From Planosporangium flavigriseum (GTDB taxonomy: Bacteria; Actinomycetota; Actinomycetes; Mycobacteriales; Micromonosporaceae): a stretch of DNA of 64,000 nt. Position numbers and translations under genes: made by a program. Under the pieces are notes generated by a model. It did not search any database, had not been told where the DNA came from, and saw only the letters and a list, made by a program, of their open reading frames with translations. Shown here in pieces: positions 27,831 through 36,767 of the stretch. The stretch spans positions 62,001-126,000 of the forward strand of contig NZ_JAATVW010000002.1 in assembly GCF_011947225.1 (NCBI RefSeq). Direction: 5' to 3'. Position 1 is the first letter of the stretch, and each line of letters opens with the position of its first letter.

Positions 27831-28904
27831 TTACCCCAGGAGCTTGACGTACGCGGGCTTGATGACCTCATTGATCAAGGTGAGCCGCTCGTCAAACGGG
27901 ATAAACGCGCTCTTCATCGCATTGACCGTGAACCATTGCAATTCGCCCCAACCGTACCCAAACGCTTCGACCAGCAGGGCCATCTCCCGGGTCATGCTGG
28001 TGCGGCTCATCAGCCGGTTGTCAGTGTTGACCGTCACACGGAACCGCAGATCCCGCAGCAGACCGATCGGGTGCTCCGCCACCGACGGGGCGGCCCCCGT
28101 CTGCACGTTGGACGACGGGCACAGTTCAAGCGGGATCCGCTTGTCCCGTACGTACGCGGCGAGCCGGCCCAACTTCCCGGTCACCGGGTCGATGTCGTCC
28201 ACGATCCGCACGCCGTGCCCGAGCCGGTCGGCGCCGCACCACTGGATCGCCTGCCAGATCGACGGCAGCCCGAACGCCTCCCCCGCGTGGATGGTGAAGT
28301 GGAAGTTCTCCCGCTGCAGGTACTCGAACGCGTCCAGGTGCCGGGTCGGCGGGTAGCCCGCCTCGGCGCCGGCGATGTCGAACCCGACCACGCCGGAGTC
28401 GCGGTAGCGCACCGCCAGCTCGGCGATCTCCATCGACCGAGCCGCGTGGCGCATCGCCGTGAGCAGGGTCCCCACTCGGATGGGCGTACCCGCAACCGCC
28501 GCCTGCCTGGACCCCTCGGCGAAGCCGGCGAGGACCGCCTCCACCACCCCTGGCAGGGCAAGGTCGCGCTCCAGATGCTGCTCCGGGGCGAACCGGACCT
28601 CCGCGTACACCACCCCGTCCGCGGCGAGATCGAGCGCGCACTCGACCGCCACCCGGTGCAGCGCCTCGGCGGTCTGGGTCACCGCCACGGTGTGCGTGAA
28701 CGTCTCCAGGTAGCGCTCCAGCGACCCCGAGTCCGCCGCCCGGGCGAACCACCCTCCCAGCTCGCCCGCGTCGGTACTGGGCAGCGGGTGCCCGACGGCG
28801 TCGGCCAACTCGATGATGGTCGCCGGACGCAGGCCGCCGTCGAGGTGATCGTGCAGCAGCACCTTCGGCGCCAGCCGGATCTCTTCGTAGGTGGGTGCAG
28901 GCAT
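27831..28904 (-). CDS. add: Adenosine deaminase
   Basis: 357 aa. Zinc and catalytic motifs are complete: [10 protein letters not shown], the HAGE motif in [17 protein letters not shown], and the metal/catalytic Asp in [13 protein letters not shown]. It converts adenosine and deoxyadenosine to the inosine forms in the cytoplasm. A -10-like TAGGGT (28916-28911) lies 6 nt before the ATG, so the mRNA is probably leaderless. It is divergent from rlmA by 28 bp. It belongs functionally with the cdd and ABC-transporter genes downstream, though transcribed separately. Confidence 0.95.
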   Translation of the reverse strand: MPAPTYEEIRLAPKVLLHDHLDGGLRPATIIELADAVGHPLPSTDAGELGGWFARAADSGSLERYLETFTHTVAVTQTAEALHRVAVECALDLAADGVVYAEVRFAPEQHLERDLALPGVVEAVLAGFAEGSRQAAVAGTPIRVGTLLTAMRHAARSMEIAELAVRYRDSGVVGFDIAGAEAGYPPTRHLDAFEYLQRENFHFTIHAGEAFGLPSIWQAIQWCGADRLGHGVRIVDDIDPVTGKLGRLAAYVRDKRIPLELCPSSNVQTGAAPSVAEHPIGLLRDLRFRVTVNTDNRLMSRTSMTREMALLVEAFGYGWGELQWFTVNAMKSAFIPFDERLTLINEVIKPAYVKLLG

Positions 28905-28932
28905 CCCCCGACCCTACGGCCATGATGGTCGG
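28905..28932. promoter_or_regulatory. 28-bp divergent leaderless promoter pair
   Basis: The whole gap between add and the rRNA methyltransferase gene is 28 bp. Minus strand: TAGGGT at 28916-28911, 6 nt before ATG 28904. Plus strand: CATGAT at 28921-28926, 6 nt before GTG 28933. The -35 region of each gene must lie inside the coding sequence of the other, so the two promoters must compete. Confidence 0.55.
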
Positions 28933-29754
28933 GTGCGCGCAGACATACTGAAGTACCTGCGCTGCCCCGTGTGCTCGGCCGCGCTGCACGGCGCGACGGG
29001 CGCGGTGCGCTGCGACGAAGGGCACAGCTTCGACCTCGCCCGGCAGGGATACGTCGACCTGAGCGCGGGCCGACTCACCCATCCCGGCGACACCGCCGAG
29101 ATGATCGCCGCCCGCCAGTCCCTGCTCGCGGCGGGGCACTTCGGCGTACTGACGGAAGCGCTCGTCGCGGCGGTCGGCGACCGGCTACCGGGCCTGGTGG
29201 TCGACGTGGGCGCCGGCACCGGACAGCACCTGGCGGGGCTGCTGGAGGCCCGCCCGGAGGACCTGGGCATCGCGATCGACGTCTCCAAGCCGGCGCTGCG
29301 CCGCGCCGCCCGCGCGCACCCGCGCCTCGCCGCCGTACGCGCCGACGCCTGGCGCGGCCTGCCGGTGGCCGACGGAGCGGCCGATGTCCTGCTCGACGTG
29401 TTCGCGCCGCGCTCGGGGCCGGAGTTCCGCCGGATCCTGCGGCCCGACGGCGTCCTGGTCGTCGCCACCCCGGCACCCGAGCACCTCGGCGAACTCGTCG
29501 AGGCGCTGGACCTGGTACGGGTGGACCCGGCCAAGTCCGAACGGCTGTCCGCCACGCTCGACCCATGGTTCGTCCGCGACGACGAGCGGCGCTACCGGTG
29601 GTCGCTGCGGCTGACGGCCGACGAGGCGAAGACCGCCATCGCGATGGGGCCGAGCGCCTGGCACACGGACGCCGAACGGCTGGAGAGCCTGGGGGCCGGA
29701 CCGATGACGGTCACCGCCGCGGTCGACGTGACCCGCTGGCGGCCCCGCTCATGA
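28933..29754 (+). CDS. rlmA: 23S rRNA (guanine-N1)-methyltransferase, RlmA family
   Basis: 273 aa. The N-terminal zinc finger CPVC...RCDEGHSFD and the following ARQGYVDL are diagnostic of RlmA proteins, and the SAM site is VVDVGAGTGQHLAGLL with IAIDVSK after it. The Gram-positive RlmA(II)/TlrB branch methylates G748 of 23S rRNA and can affect tylosin sensitivity; whether this copy belongs to that branch cannot be told by eye. GTG 28933 is chosen because the zinc finger begins only 9 residues in. Its end overlaps the convergent DUF4272 gene by 6 nt. Confidence 0.85.
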   Translation: MRADILKYLRCPVCSAALHGATGAVRCDEGHSFDLARQGYVDLSAGRLTHPGDTAEMIAARQSLLAAGHFGVLTEALVAAVGDRLPGLVVDVGAGTGQHLAGLLEARPEDLGIAIDVSKPALRRAARAHPRLAAVRADAWRGLPVADGAADVLLDVFAPRSGPEFRRILRPDGVLVVATPAPEHLGELVEALDLVRVDPAKSERLSATLDPWFVRDDERRYRWSLRLTADEAKTAIAMGPSAWHTDAERLESLGAGPMTVTAAVDVTRWRPRS

Positions 29755-30426
29755 CAGGTCGATCTCGTCCCAGGCGGGCGGCGGGTCATGGTGCGGGCCG
29801 GTGAACACGACCGCCCACTCCAGCGCCCAGCGGCGCTGGCCGATCCCGTTCGAGTCGAGCGGGCCCGGCAGTCCGGCCCGCCGGCGCTCCGCCTCCAGGT
29901 GCGCCCAGTCCAGGCAGTAGTACAGGTCCAGCAGCGCGGCCGCCTGCCGGGCATCCCGCGGCGCGGTGAGGGTACGCGAGAGCCAGTCCGCGTACGACTC
30001 GCCGCGTGGCAGGTCGGGTAGCCGCTCGACGAGCCCGTCCGGCGACGGGCGCAGCGGGTCCAGGTCGAGGGCGATGCCGAGCACCCAGGCCAGCGCGAAC
30101 ACGGCTTCCAGGTGCAGCACGAAGATGGCGGGGTCGCCCTCGCCCGTCGTCACGAACCGCCGCTCGGGCCCGGTCAGCCGGTCGTCGAGGTGGGCGTCGA
30201 GCAGCCACCCGAGCGCGAGCGTGGGCGGCATGCCGAAGCAGCGGCCCAGCAGCACGTTCAGTACGGCGACCCGCGCCTCGATCTCGGGGAGCGGGCGCAG
30301 GTCGACGGTGTCACCCGGGTCCCACACCAGCGGGAAGTTGGGCGGCGGCAAGGGCAGGCCGAAGCGCCGCAGCTCCGCCAGGCTCGCCTTCCGGACGTCG
30401 TGCGGATCCGGCGCGGGTACGGCCAT
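29749..30426 (-). CDS. DUF4272-domain protein
   Basis: 225 aa. The pattern KASLAELRRFGLPLPP, LPEIEARVAVLNVLLGRCFGM, FVLHLEAVFALAWVLGIALD and LLDLYYCLDWAHLE matches DUF4272, a widespread helical family of unknown function. The ATG directly abuts the cupin stop (no gap), so it is the last gene of the transporter-cdd-cupin operon. Confidence 0.8.
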   Translation of the reverse strand: MAVPAPDPHDVRKASLAELRRFGLPLPPPNFPLVWDPGDTVDLRPLPEIEARVAVLNVLLGRCFGMPPTLALGWLLDAHLDDRLTGPERRFVTTGEGDPAIFVLHLEAVFALAWVLGIALDLDPLRPSPDGLVERLPDLPRGESYADWLSRTLTAPRDARQAAALLDLYYCLDWAHLEAERRRAGLPGPLDSNGIGQRRWALEWAVVFTGPHHDPPPAWDEIDLS

Positions 30427-30786
30427 TTACTCGGGGTCGCGCCGGGCCAGGTCGGGCGCGAACGCGGGCCGGCACACGGCCACGTACTCGGCGCCGGAGT
30501 CCGGCGGCGTCGCGTACCGGATGCGCTCGCCGGCCCTGGTCACGACGGCCCGGCCGGCCTTGACCTCGACGGTGCCGTCCGGCGTTTCGACGGTGACCCG
30601 GCCGCGCAGGACCAACGTGTACTCGTCGAACTCCGGGGTCTGGAACGGCTCGGTCCAGCCGGCCGGCGCGACCATGTGCGCGATCGACACCGCGTCCTCA
30701 CCCGTGTTCACCCGGCCGACGTACTCGTCGATGACCTTGCCGCCGGGCACCGGCACCCGGGTCGCCTTCTCGATCAGTTCCGCCAC
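30427..30786 (-). CDS. Small single-domain cupin protein
   Basis: 119 aa. The cupin barrel is suggested by FDEYTLVLRGRVTVETPDG and VKAGRAVVTRAGERIRY; the usual metal-binding HxH is replaced by PFQTPEFDEY, so metal binding is uncertain. It lies 13 nt behind cdd and abuts the DUF4272 gene. The role within the nucleoside operon is unknown. Confidence 0.8.
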   Translation of the reverse strand: MAELIEKATRVPVPGGKVIDEYVGRVNTGEDAVSIAHMVAPAGWTEPFQTPEFDEYTLVLRGRVTVETPDGTVEVKAGRAVVTRAGERIRYATPPDSGAEYVAVCRPAFAPDLARRDPE

Positions 30787-30799
30787 GACGCCTCCACCG

Positions 30800-31519
30800 C
30801 TAAGGGCGCCACTCGCGCGCCACCTCGGCCGGCGGGGTGCCCACGCCGGCCCAGCTCAGGGTGCCGTCCGCCTCGACCACGATCACGCGGGAGGTGCGGG
30901 CCCGGCCCCAGGCTACCGCCGCAGCCGCGTCGGACCAGGTCGGCGCCTCCTGCAGGATCCCGGACGCCTCGTCGGCGTGGGCGGCGCGCTCCCAGTACGC
31001 GGTCCACACCGGCTGACCGCCGGCCACGTCGCGGTGCACGAACACCGCGCCGTGCCCCACGAACTCGAGCAGGCGGCTCGGGATGGTCTCCGGCGCCGGC
31101 TCGGCGACCTGCCGGCTACGGCCGAGATCGCCCGCGTCGAACGCGTACGGGAGCAGTTCCGCCATCGACACCGGCCCGGTGGCCGTCTCCACCAGGCACC
31201 GCGGGCCGCCGTGCTCCCACAGCAACTGCCGGCAGCGGCCGCAGGGCATCAGCGGCACACCGTCGCCGTCCACGCAGGACACCGCCACCAGCCGGCCACC
31301 GCCACTCAGGTGCAGCGCCGAGACCAGGCCGCACTCGGCGCACAGGCCCACCCCGTACGAGGCGTTCTCGACGTTGCAGCCGGTGATCACCCGGCCGTCG
31401 TCGACCAGGCCGGCCACGCCGACGGGGAACCGGGAGTACGGCGCGTACGCCCGGTGCATCGCCTCGACGGCCGCCGCGCGCAGCGCGTCCCAGTCCACGT
31501 CCACGTAGACGCTCCCCAC
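30800..31519 (-). CDS. cdd: Cytidine deaminase with ~105-residue C-terminal extension
   Basis: 239 aa, against about 130 for tetrameric cytidine deaminases. Residues ~8-130 form the enzyme: YAPYSRFPVGVAGLVDDGR, NVENASYGVGLCAECG with the zinc Cys and catalytic Glu (CAE), and MPCGRCRQLLWE with the other two zinc Cys. The remainder (EFVGHGAVFVHRDVAGGQPV, AHADEASGILQEAPTW, RVIVVEADGTLSWAGVGTPP) is not part of the family and I cannot name it. Start is GTG 31519; no closer one fits. It lies 47 bp behind the permease gene, in the transporter operon. Confidence 0.88.
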   Translation of the reverse strand: MGSVYVDVDWDALRAAAVEAMHRAYAPYSRFPVGVAGLVDDGRVITGCNVENASYGVGLCAECGLVSALHLSGGGRLVAVSCVDGDGVPLMPCGRCRQLLWEHGGPRCLVETATGPVSMAELLPYAFDAGDLGRSRQVAEPAPETIPSRLLEFVGHGAVFVHRDVAGGQPVWTAYWERAAHADEASGILQEAPTWSDAAAAVAWGRARTSRVIVVEADGTLSWAGVGTPPAEVAREWRP

Positions 31520-31566
31520 AGAGTTCGACTGCCTAGAAGAACACCCTTTCTCCTAGATCGCGCAGC

Positions 31567-32823
31567 TTAACCGCCGCGGCGGTACCGCTGACCGTCGGCA
31601 GCCGGCATCCGTAGCCGCTGGGACGCCAGCGCCAGCACCACCAGGGTGGTGATGTGCGGGGCTGCCTGCACGAACTCCGCCGGGATCGCGTCGGTCGTGG
31701 CGTACCAGAGGCCGACCAGCACGGCGGCCCCGATCGCGACGGCACCCACGGTCCGGCGCCCGCGCAGCACCTGCCACAGACCGACCGCGGCCAGGACGAA
31801 GGCCAGGAACAGCAGCAGCGCGTGCACCGACTGGCTGCCGCCGCGCAACTGCAGCGCGTCGGTGTACCCGAACAGCAGCGCGCCCGACGCGAGGCCCCCC
31901 GGACGCCAGTTACCGAAGATCATGGCCGCCAGACCGATGTAACCGCGGCCGCCGGTCTGGCTCTCCCGGTAGATGCTGGACGCGACCATCGACAGGAACG
32001 CGCCGCCGAGACCGGCCAGCGCGCCGGAGATGACCACGCCGTAGTACTTGTACCGGTAGACGTTGACCCCCAGCGACTCCGCGGCGTGCGGGTTCTCCCC
32101 GACCGACCGCAGCCGCAGCCCGAACGCCGTGCGCCACAGGACCCAGAACGTCAGCGGCACCAGCAGCGCCGCGACGATGGTCAGCGTCGACACGTCGGTC
32201 AGCGCGCCGCGCAGGATCCCGGCCAGGTCGCTCGCCAGGAACCAGTGCGCGCGTTCGACGCGGTCGAGCACGCTGGCGCCCGGCACGCTCAACCGCGGCA
32301 GCTCGGGCACTGGCGGCGACTGGGTCACCCCGCCGCCGGGCAGGCCCTGGAACGCCAGCTGCGACAGGTACCGGGTGGCGCCGCCCGCGAGGATCGTGAT
32401 GGCTACGCCGGAGATGATGTGGTCGACCCCGAACGTGACCGTGGCGAGCGCGTGCAGCAGCCCGCCGAGGGCGCCGCCGGCGACCGCCGCCAGCACGCCC
32501 GCCCACGGTCCCCAATGAAAGCCGGCCCAGGCCCCGAACCAGGTACCGAAGATCATCTGCCCTTCGAGGCCGATGTTCACCACGCCGGCCCGCTCGGCCC
32601 ACAGGCCACCGAGCCCGGCGAGGCCGATCGGTACGGCCGACTGCAGCGCCGCGCGTACCGCCCCATGGGAGGTGAGGTCGTTGGCGCCGGTGATCGCCCG
32701 GACCGCGGCCAACGCCACGAGTCCGCCAGCGATCACCAGCAACAGGATCGGCAGGCTGAACCGTCGATCGCGCGGCGGCGGCGCGACCGGTGCAGCCGGA
32801 GCGGATGCCAGCACAGTGCTCAT
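31567..32823 (-). CDS. Nucleoside ABC transporter permease (BmpC/NupQ type)
   Basis: 418 aa with 8-10 hydrophobic segments. The BPD_transp_2 family pattern is visible: LAGLGGLWAERAGVVNIGLE, GQMIFGTWFGAWAGFHWGP, the coupling-region SLGVNVYRYKYYGVVISGAL and GYIGLAAMIFGNWRPGG. It forms the membrane channel with the adjacent permease, whose stop overlaps its start by 4 nt. Imports nucleosides or purine bases by family assignment. Confidence 0.9.
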   Translation of the reverse strand: MSTVLASAPAAPVAPPPRDRRFSLPILLLVIAGGLVALAAVRAITGANDLTSHGAVRAALQSAVPIGLAGLGGLWAERAGVVNIGLEGQMIFGTWFGAWAGFHWGPWAGVLAAVAGGALGGLLHALATVTFGVDHIISGVAITILAGGATRYLSQLAFQGLPGGGVTQSPPVPELPRLSVPGASVLDRVERAHWFLASDLAGILRGALTDVSTLTIVAALLVPLTFWVLWRTAFGLRLRSVGENPHAAESLGVNVYRYKYYGVVISGALAGLGGAFLSMVASSIYRESQTGGRGYIGLAAMIFGNWRPGGLASGALLFGYTDALQLRGGSQSVHALLLFLAFVLAAVGLWQVLRGRRTVGAVAIGAAVLVGLWYATTDAIPAEFVQAAPHITTLVVLALASQRLRMPAADGQRYRRGG

Positions 32824-33941
32824 GCCGGGACCTCACTTGGCTGCCGCGGATCCGGTTCAGAGACCGTCGCACCGGCCCGGCGCTGCTGCCCCCGGCGGCT
32901 GATCCGCTCGGCCAACTCGTACGCGACGACGACCGCCAGTACGGTCGTGCCCTGCATGATCGTGACGATCTCCTTCGGAATCTCGTTCAGGTCGAGGATC
33001 AGCGCCGACCTGTCCAGGAACGCCCAGAGCAGCGCGGCGAGCGCGATCCCGACGGGTGAGTTGCGGCCGAGCAGCGCGATGCCGATGGCCGTGAAGCCGA
33101 GGCCGCCCACCGACGTGGTGTGCGCGTGGCGCTCGCCGAGCAGTTGCGACATGCCGACCAGGCCGGCGACCGCCCCGGACAGGAGCATCGCGTACAGCAC
33201 CATCCGCCTGGCGTTGACGCCGCTGGCCACGGCCGAGGTCGCGTTCTGGCCACTGGCGCGCAGGTCGAACCCGAAGCGGGTGCGGCCGAGCACGAACCAG
33301 TACGCGACCCCGACTCCGACGGCCACCACGATGAAGCCGTTGACCTCGCTGCGCGCGTCCGGGATCAGCGGGATACCGGAGATCCAGGAGTCCTTGGGCA
33401 GTAGCGGGGTCGCCACGTCGTTGCTGCCCTTGGCCTGCACGCCCAGGTGGTTGGTGGTCAGCAGGTACGCGACGAGCTGGCCGCCGATGAAGTTGAGCAT
33501 GATCGTCGAAATGACCTCGCTGACGCCCCGGGTGACCTTCAGCAGCGCGGCCACGCCGGCCCAGAAGGCCCCGACCACCATGGCGATCAGCACGATCACG
33601 AGGATGCGCAGGACGCCCGGCAGCCACTGCAGGAACGGCGCCGCGCCCAGCGACGCCGCCGCCAGGCTGGCCAACCGGTACTGACCGTCGACGCCGATGT
33701 TGAACAGGTTCATCCGGAACCCGATGGCGACCGCGACGCCCCCGATGTACAGGTCGATCGACCTGTTGAGGATGCTGACGAGGGACTCCGGACGGGTGCC
33801 GTACTCGATCATGCTGCTGAACGCCGTCGCCGGGTCCTGGTTACTGATCAGCAGCGCGATCGACGAGATCGCCGCGGCGATCAGCAGGGCGCCGACGGGC
33901 GCGAGGAGTCGGGGCAGCAGCCGCACCCACGGTGCACTCAT
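32820..33941 (-). CDS. Nucleoside ABC transporter permease (BmpB/NupP type)
   Basis: 373 aa, multi-spanning. SMIEYGTRPESLVSILNRS, IGGVAVAIGFRMNLFNIGVD, GQYRLASLAAASLGA and GLGFTAIGIALLGRNSPVG are typical of the larger permease of BMP-type transporters. It begins 10 nt behind the ATPase gene and overlaps the next permease by 4 nt. Confidence 0.9.
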   Translation of the reverse strand: MSAPWVRLLPRLLAPVGALLIAAAISSIALLISNQDPATAFSSMIEYGTRPESLVSILNRSIDLYIGGVAVAIGFRMNLFNIGVDGQYRLASLAAASLGAAPFLQWLPGVLRILVIVLIAMVVGAFWAGVAALLKVTRGVSEVISTIMLNFIGGQLVAYLLTTNHLGVQAKGSNDVATPLLPKDSWISGIPLIPDARSEVNGFIVVAVGVGVAYWFVLGRTRFGFDLRASGQNATSAVASGVNARRMVLYAMLLSGAVAGLVGMSQLLGERHAHTTSVGGLGFTAIGIALLGRNSPVGIALAALLWAFLDRSALILDLNEIPKEIVTIMQGTTVLAVVVAYELAERISRRGQQRRAGATVSEPDPRQPSEVPA

Positions 33942-33951
33942 ATCGGCCTCC

Positions 33952-35490
33952 TCACCCGCACCCGGTCATCGCCAGGCCTAGCTGTTCCGGGGTCACGGCC
34001 GCGGGATCGGCTTCGGCGACGAACCGGCCCCGGAAGATCACCTTCAGCGTGTCGGACAGGCCGATCAGTTCGTCGAGGTCGGCCGAGATGAGCAGGACGC
34101 CCATGCCCTCGCGGCGGGCCCGCTTGATGTGCTCCCAGATCGCGGCCTGCGCGCCGATGTCCACGCCCCGCGTCGGGTGCGCGGCGAGCAGCACCTTGGG
34201 CGTGTGGCTCATCTCCCGGCCGACGATGAGCTTCTGCTGGTTGCCGCCGGACAGCGCGGCGGCCGGCACGTCGGCTCCGGGCGTACGCACGTCGTACTCG
34301 GCGACGATCCGCTCGGTGTCGCGACGGGCGCCGCGGTTGTTGAGCAGCCACCCCCGCGCGTTCGGCGCCTCGGTCTGGTGGCCGAGCATGCGGTTCTCCC
34401 ACAGCGGCGCGTCCAGCAGCAACCCCTGCCGGTGGCGGTCGGCGGGGATGTAGCCGAGGCCGGCCTCCCTCCGCTTCCTGGTGCCCCGCTCGCTGACGTC
34501 GACACCGTCGAGCGTGACCCTGCCGGTCGAGGGCCGCATACCCATGATCGCCTCGATCAGTTCGGCCTGTCCGTTCCCCTCGACCCCGGCGATGCCGACG
34601 ACCTCACCCCGGTGGATGGTGAAGCTAACATCCTCCACAAGGGACCGCCCGCCGGCGGTGCGTACCGACAGGCCGGCAACAGCGAGGACGGGCACGTCGG
34701 TGACGGTCGACTCGCGCGCCTCCGGGCTCGGCAGTTCGCTACCGACCATCAGCGCCGCCAACTGCCTCGGCGTCACCTCGCCCGGATCGACTGCGGCGAC
34801 CGTCGTGCCGCGGCGGATCACCGTGATCGCGTCGGCGACGGCGAGCACCTCGTGCAGCTTGTGCGAGATGAAGATGACCGTGAGTCCCTCGCGGGTGAGC
34901 TGGCGCAGATTCTCGAAGAGCTCGTCGACCTCCTGCGGCACCAGCACCGCGGTGGGCTCGTCGAGGATGAGCACGCGCGCGCCGCGGTAGAGCACCTTGA
35001 GGATCTCCACCCGCTGCCGGTCACCGACGCCGAGGTCCTCCACCAGTGCCTCCGGGTCGACGCCCAGCCCGTACTGCCTGGAGAGCTCGCGGATCCGGCG
35101 CGCGGCCGCCGCGCCGATGCCGTGCAACTTCTCGGCGCCGAGCACGATGTTCTCCAGCACGGTGAAGTTGTCGGCGAGCATGAAGTGCTGGTGCACCATG
35201 CCGATGCCGGCGCTGATCGCCTGCTGCGGAGAGTGGAAGACGATCCGGTCGCCGTCGATGAGGATCTCGCCGGAGTCGGGACGGTGCATCCCGTACAGGG
35301 TCTTCATGAGCGTCGACTTGCCGGCTCCGTTCTCGCCCACGATCGCGTGGATGGTGCCGCGGCGGACCGACAGGTCGATGTCGTGGTTGGCCACGACCCC
35401 CGGGAAGCGCTTGGTGATTCCCCGCAACTGCACCGCGGGAGGTTCGTCCGCTCCCGCAGCCGGCGCCGCGGGGGCCGCATCGGTGCTCAT
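33952..35490 (-). CDS. Nucleoside ABC transporter ATP-binding protein, two tandem ABC domains (NupO/RbsA type)
   Basis: 512 aa. Domain 1 has Walker A GENGAGKSTLMKTLYG, Q-loop region GMVHQHFML and Walker B ARVLILDEPTAV. Domain 2 has a degenerate Walker A (GVEGNGQAELIEAI), a good signature LSGGNQQKLIVGREM and Walker B-like VLLAAHPTRGVDIG. This asymmetry is normal for sugar and nucleoside importers. The ATG is 28 bp behind the intercistronic hairpin that separates it from the binding-protein gene. Confidence 0.92.
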   Translation of the reverse strand: MSTDAAPAAPAAGADEPPAVQLRGITKRFPGVVANHDIDLSVRRGTIHAIVGENGAGKSTLMKTLYGMHRPDSGEILIDGDRIVFHSPQQAISAGIGMVHQHFMLADNFTVLENIVLGAEKLHGIGAAAARRIRELSRQYGLGVDPEALVEDLGVGDRQRVEILKVLYRGARVLILDEPTAVLVPQEVDELFENLRQLTREGLTVIFISHKLHEVLAVADAITVIRRGTTVAAVDPGEVTPRQLAALMVGSELPSPEARESTVTDVPVLAVAGLSVRTAGGRSLVEDVSFTIHRGEVVGIAGVEGNGQAELIEAIMGMRPSTGRVTLDGVDVSERGTRKRREAGLGYIPADRHRQGLLLDAPLWENRMLGHQTEAPNARGWLLNNRGARRDTERIVAEYDVRTPGADVPAAALSGGNQQKLIVGREMSHTPKVLLAAHPTRGVDIGAQAAIWEHIKRARREGMGVLLISADLDELIGLSDTLKVIFRGRFVAEADPAAVTPEQLGLAMTGCG

Positions 35491-35518
35491 CGAATCCCCT
35501 CCCTGGCTGCCCCGTTGA

Positions 35519-35560
35519 TGACGCTTGGCGGGGCCCAGGAGCGGACCCCGCCAAGCGTCA
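35519..35560 (-). terminator. Perfect 15-bp intercistronic hairpin (processing or partial terminator)
   Basis: Arms 35519-35533 and 35546-35560 pair perfectly (15 bp) around a 12-nt loop. It lies between the binding-protein gene and the ATPase gene of the same operon, 15 bp after the binding-protein stop. Such a hairpin would let more binding-protein mRNA accumulate than transporter mRNA. Confidence 0.85.
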
Positions 35561-35575
35561 GTCGTATGTGCCGCC

Positions 35576-36658
35576 TCAGCCTGCGGCCGGCTTCTCCGGT
35601 ACGGTGATCTTGCCGTCGATGATCTGCTTGCGGAAGTCGTCGAGCTTGGCCTTGACGTCGTCGACCTGGCCGCCGCTCGTCGAGTACCCGACGCCCTCGA
35701 CCTTGAGGTCGAACACCGTCTTGCCGGCGGTGAACTTGCCCTCGCCCATCCCCTTGACGAAGTCGTACACGGCCGTGTCGACCCGCTTGAGCATCGACGT
35801 CATGATGACGTCCTTCAAGTCGGGCGTGACGGTGTTGTACTGGTCGGAGTCGACACCGATCGCGAGCTTGCCCTTGCCCTTGGCGGCCTTGAACACGCCG
35901 GTGCCGGACCCACCCGCAGCCTGGTAGACCACGTCGGCGCCCTGGTCGTACATGCCCTCGGCGGTGGTCTGACCCTTGGCCGGATCGTTGAAGCCGGAGC
36001 ACTTGTCGGCGATGGTGGACAGATACTTGGCCTGGACCTTGATGTCGGCCTTGACGGCCTTGGCGCCCGCCTCGTAGCCGGCCTCGAACTTCTTGATGAG
36101 GTCGACCTGGCAACCCCCGATGAAGCCGACGTTGCCACTCTTGCTCTTCAGCGCTGCGGCGGCGCCGACCAGGAAGGAGCCCTGCTCCTCGGCGAAGACC
36201 AGGTTGGCCAGGTTGGGCGCGCTGACGCTCGCGTCGTCCACGATCGCGAACTTGGTGTCCGGGCAGGCCTTGGCGGCGCTGGCGATGGGGCCCGTGTCCT
36301 TGTCGCCGGCGTACGCGAAACCGACCGCGATCACCGGGTTGTACCCGCCCTCGCACAGCAACTTCAGCCGCGCGAGCTTATCGTTCTCGGTCTCGTCCTT
36401 GTTCGCTTCCAGCTCGCGGGTCTGGATGTTCAGCTCGCTCCTGGCCTTCTCCAGACCGGCTGCCGCCGCGTCGTTGAAGGACTTGTCGCCGCGCCCACCG
36501 ATGTCGTAGGCCAGGCCCACCTTGACGGTCTTCTTGGACCCGCTGTCGGTGCCGCTTCCGGAGTTGCTGTTGCCCTTGCCGCCGCAGGCGGCCGTGCCGA
36601 GCGCGACAATCGCCACGCCGACGGTCGCGAGCAGCTTCATCCCACGGGATCGGCGCAA
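35576..36658 (-). CDS. BMP-family nucleoside-binding lipoprotein
   Basis: 360 aa. Signal peptide with lipobox TAAC (Cys about residue 25), then a Ser/Gly linker and the PnrA/BMP fold: VKVGLAYDIGGRGDKSFND, GGYNPVIAVGFAYAGDKD, FAEEQGSFLVGAAAALKS, VGFIGGCQVDLIKKFEAGY, ADVVYQAAGGSGTGVF and AIGVDSDQYN. It captures nucleosides outside the membrane for the ABC transporter encoded behind it. First gene of the operon. Confidence 0.93.
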   Translation of the reverse strand: MRRSRGMKLLATVGVAIVALGTAACGGKGNSNSGSGTDSGSKKTVKVGLAYDIGGRGDKSFNDAAAAGLEKARSELNIQTRELEANKDETENDKLARLKLLCEGGYNPVIAVGFAYAGDKDTGPIASAAKACPDTKFAIVDDASVSAPNLANLVFAEEQGSFLVGAAAALKSKSGNVGFIGGCQVDLIKKFEAGYEAGAKAVKADIKVQAKYLSTIADKCSGFNDPAKGQTTAEGMYDQGADVVYQAAGGSGTGVFKAAKGKGKLAIGVDSDQYNTVTPDLKDVIMTSMLKRVDTAVYDFVKGMGEGKFTAGKTVFDLKVEGVGYSTSGGQVDDVKAKLDDFRKQIIDGKITVPEKPAAG

Positions 36659-36742
36659 GACGATCTCCTTCCGAGTGCACCGCCACGTTGCGGTGTAGCC
36701 ATCGGACGGGAGCGTACGCGGAAAATCATCTAACGCCGGGTG

Positions 36743-36762
36743 ACGTTATAGGCCTGTAACGT
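36743..36762. promoter_or_regulatory. 20-bp palindrome upstream of the nucleoside transporter operon
   Basis: acgttataggcctgtaacgt is symmetric except for one base pair. On the minus strand it contains TATAAC, with a TTGACG 20 nt upstream (wider than the usual 17-18), so it may overlap the -10 of the operon promoter. An operator for a repressor is a reasonable reading. Confidence 0.5.
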
Positions 36763-36767
36763 GAGGG

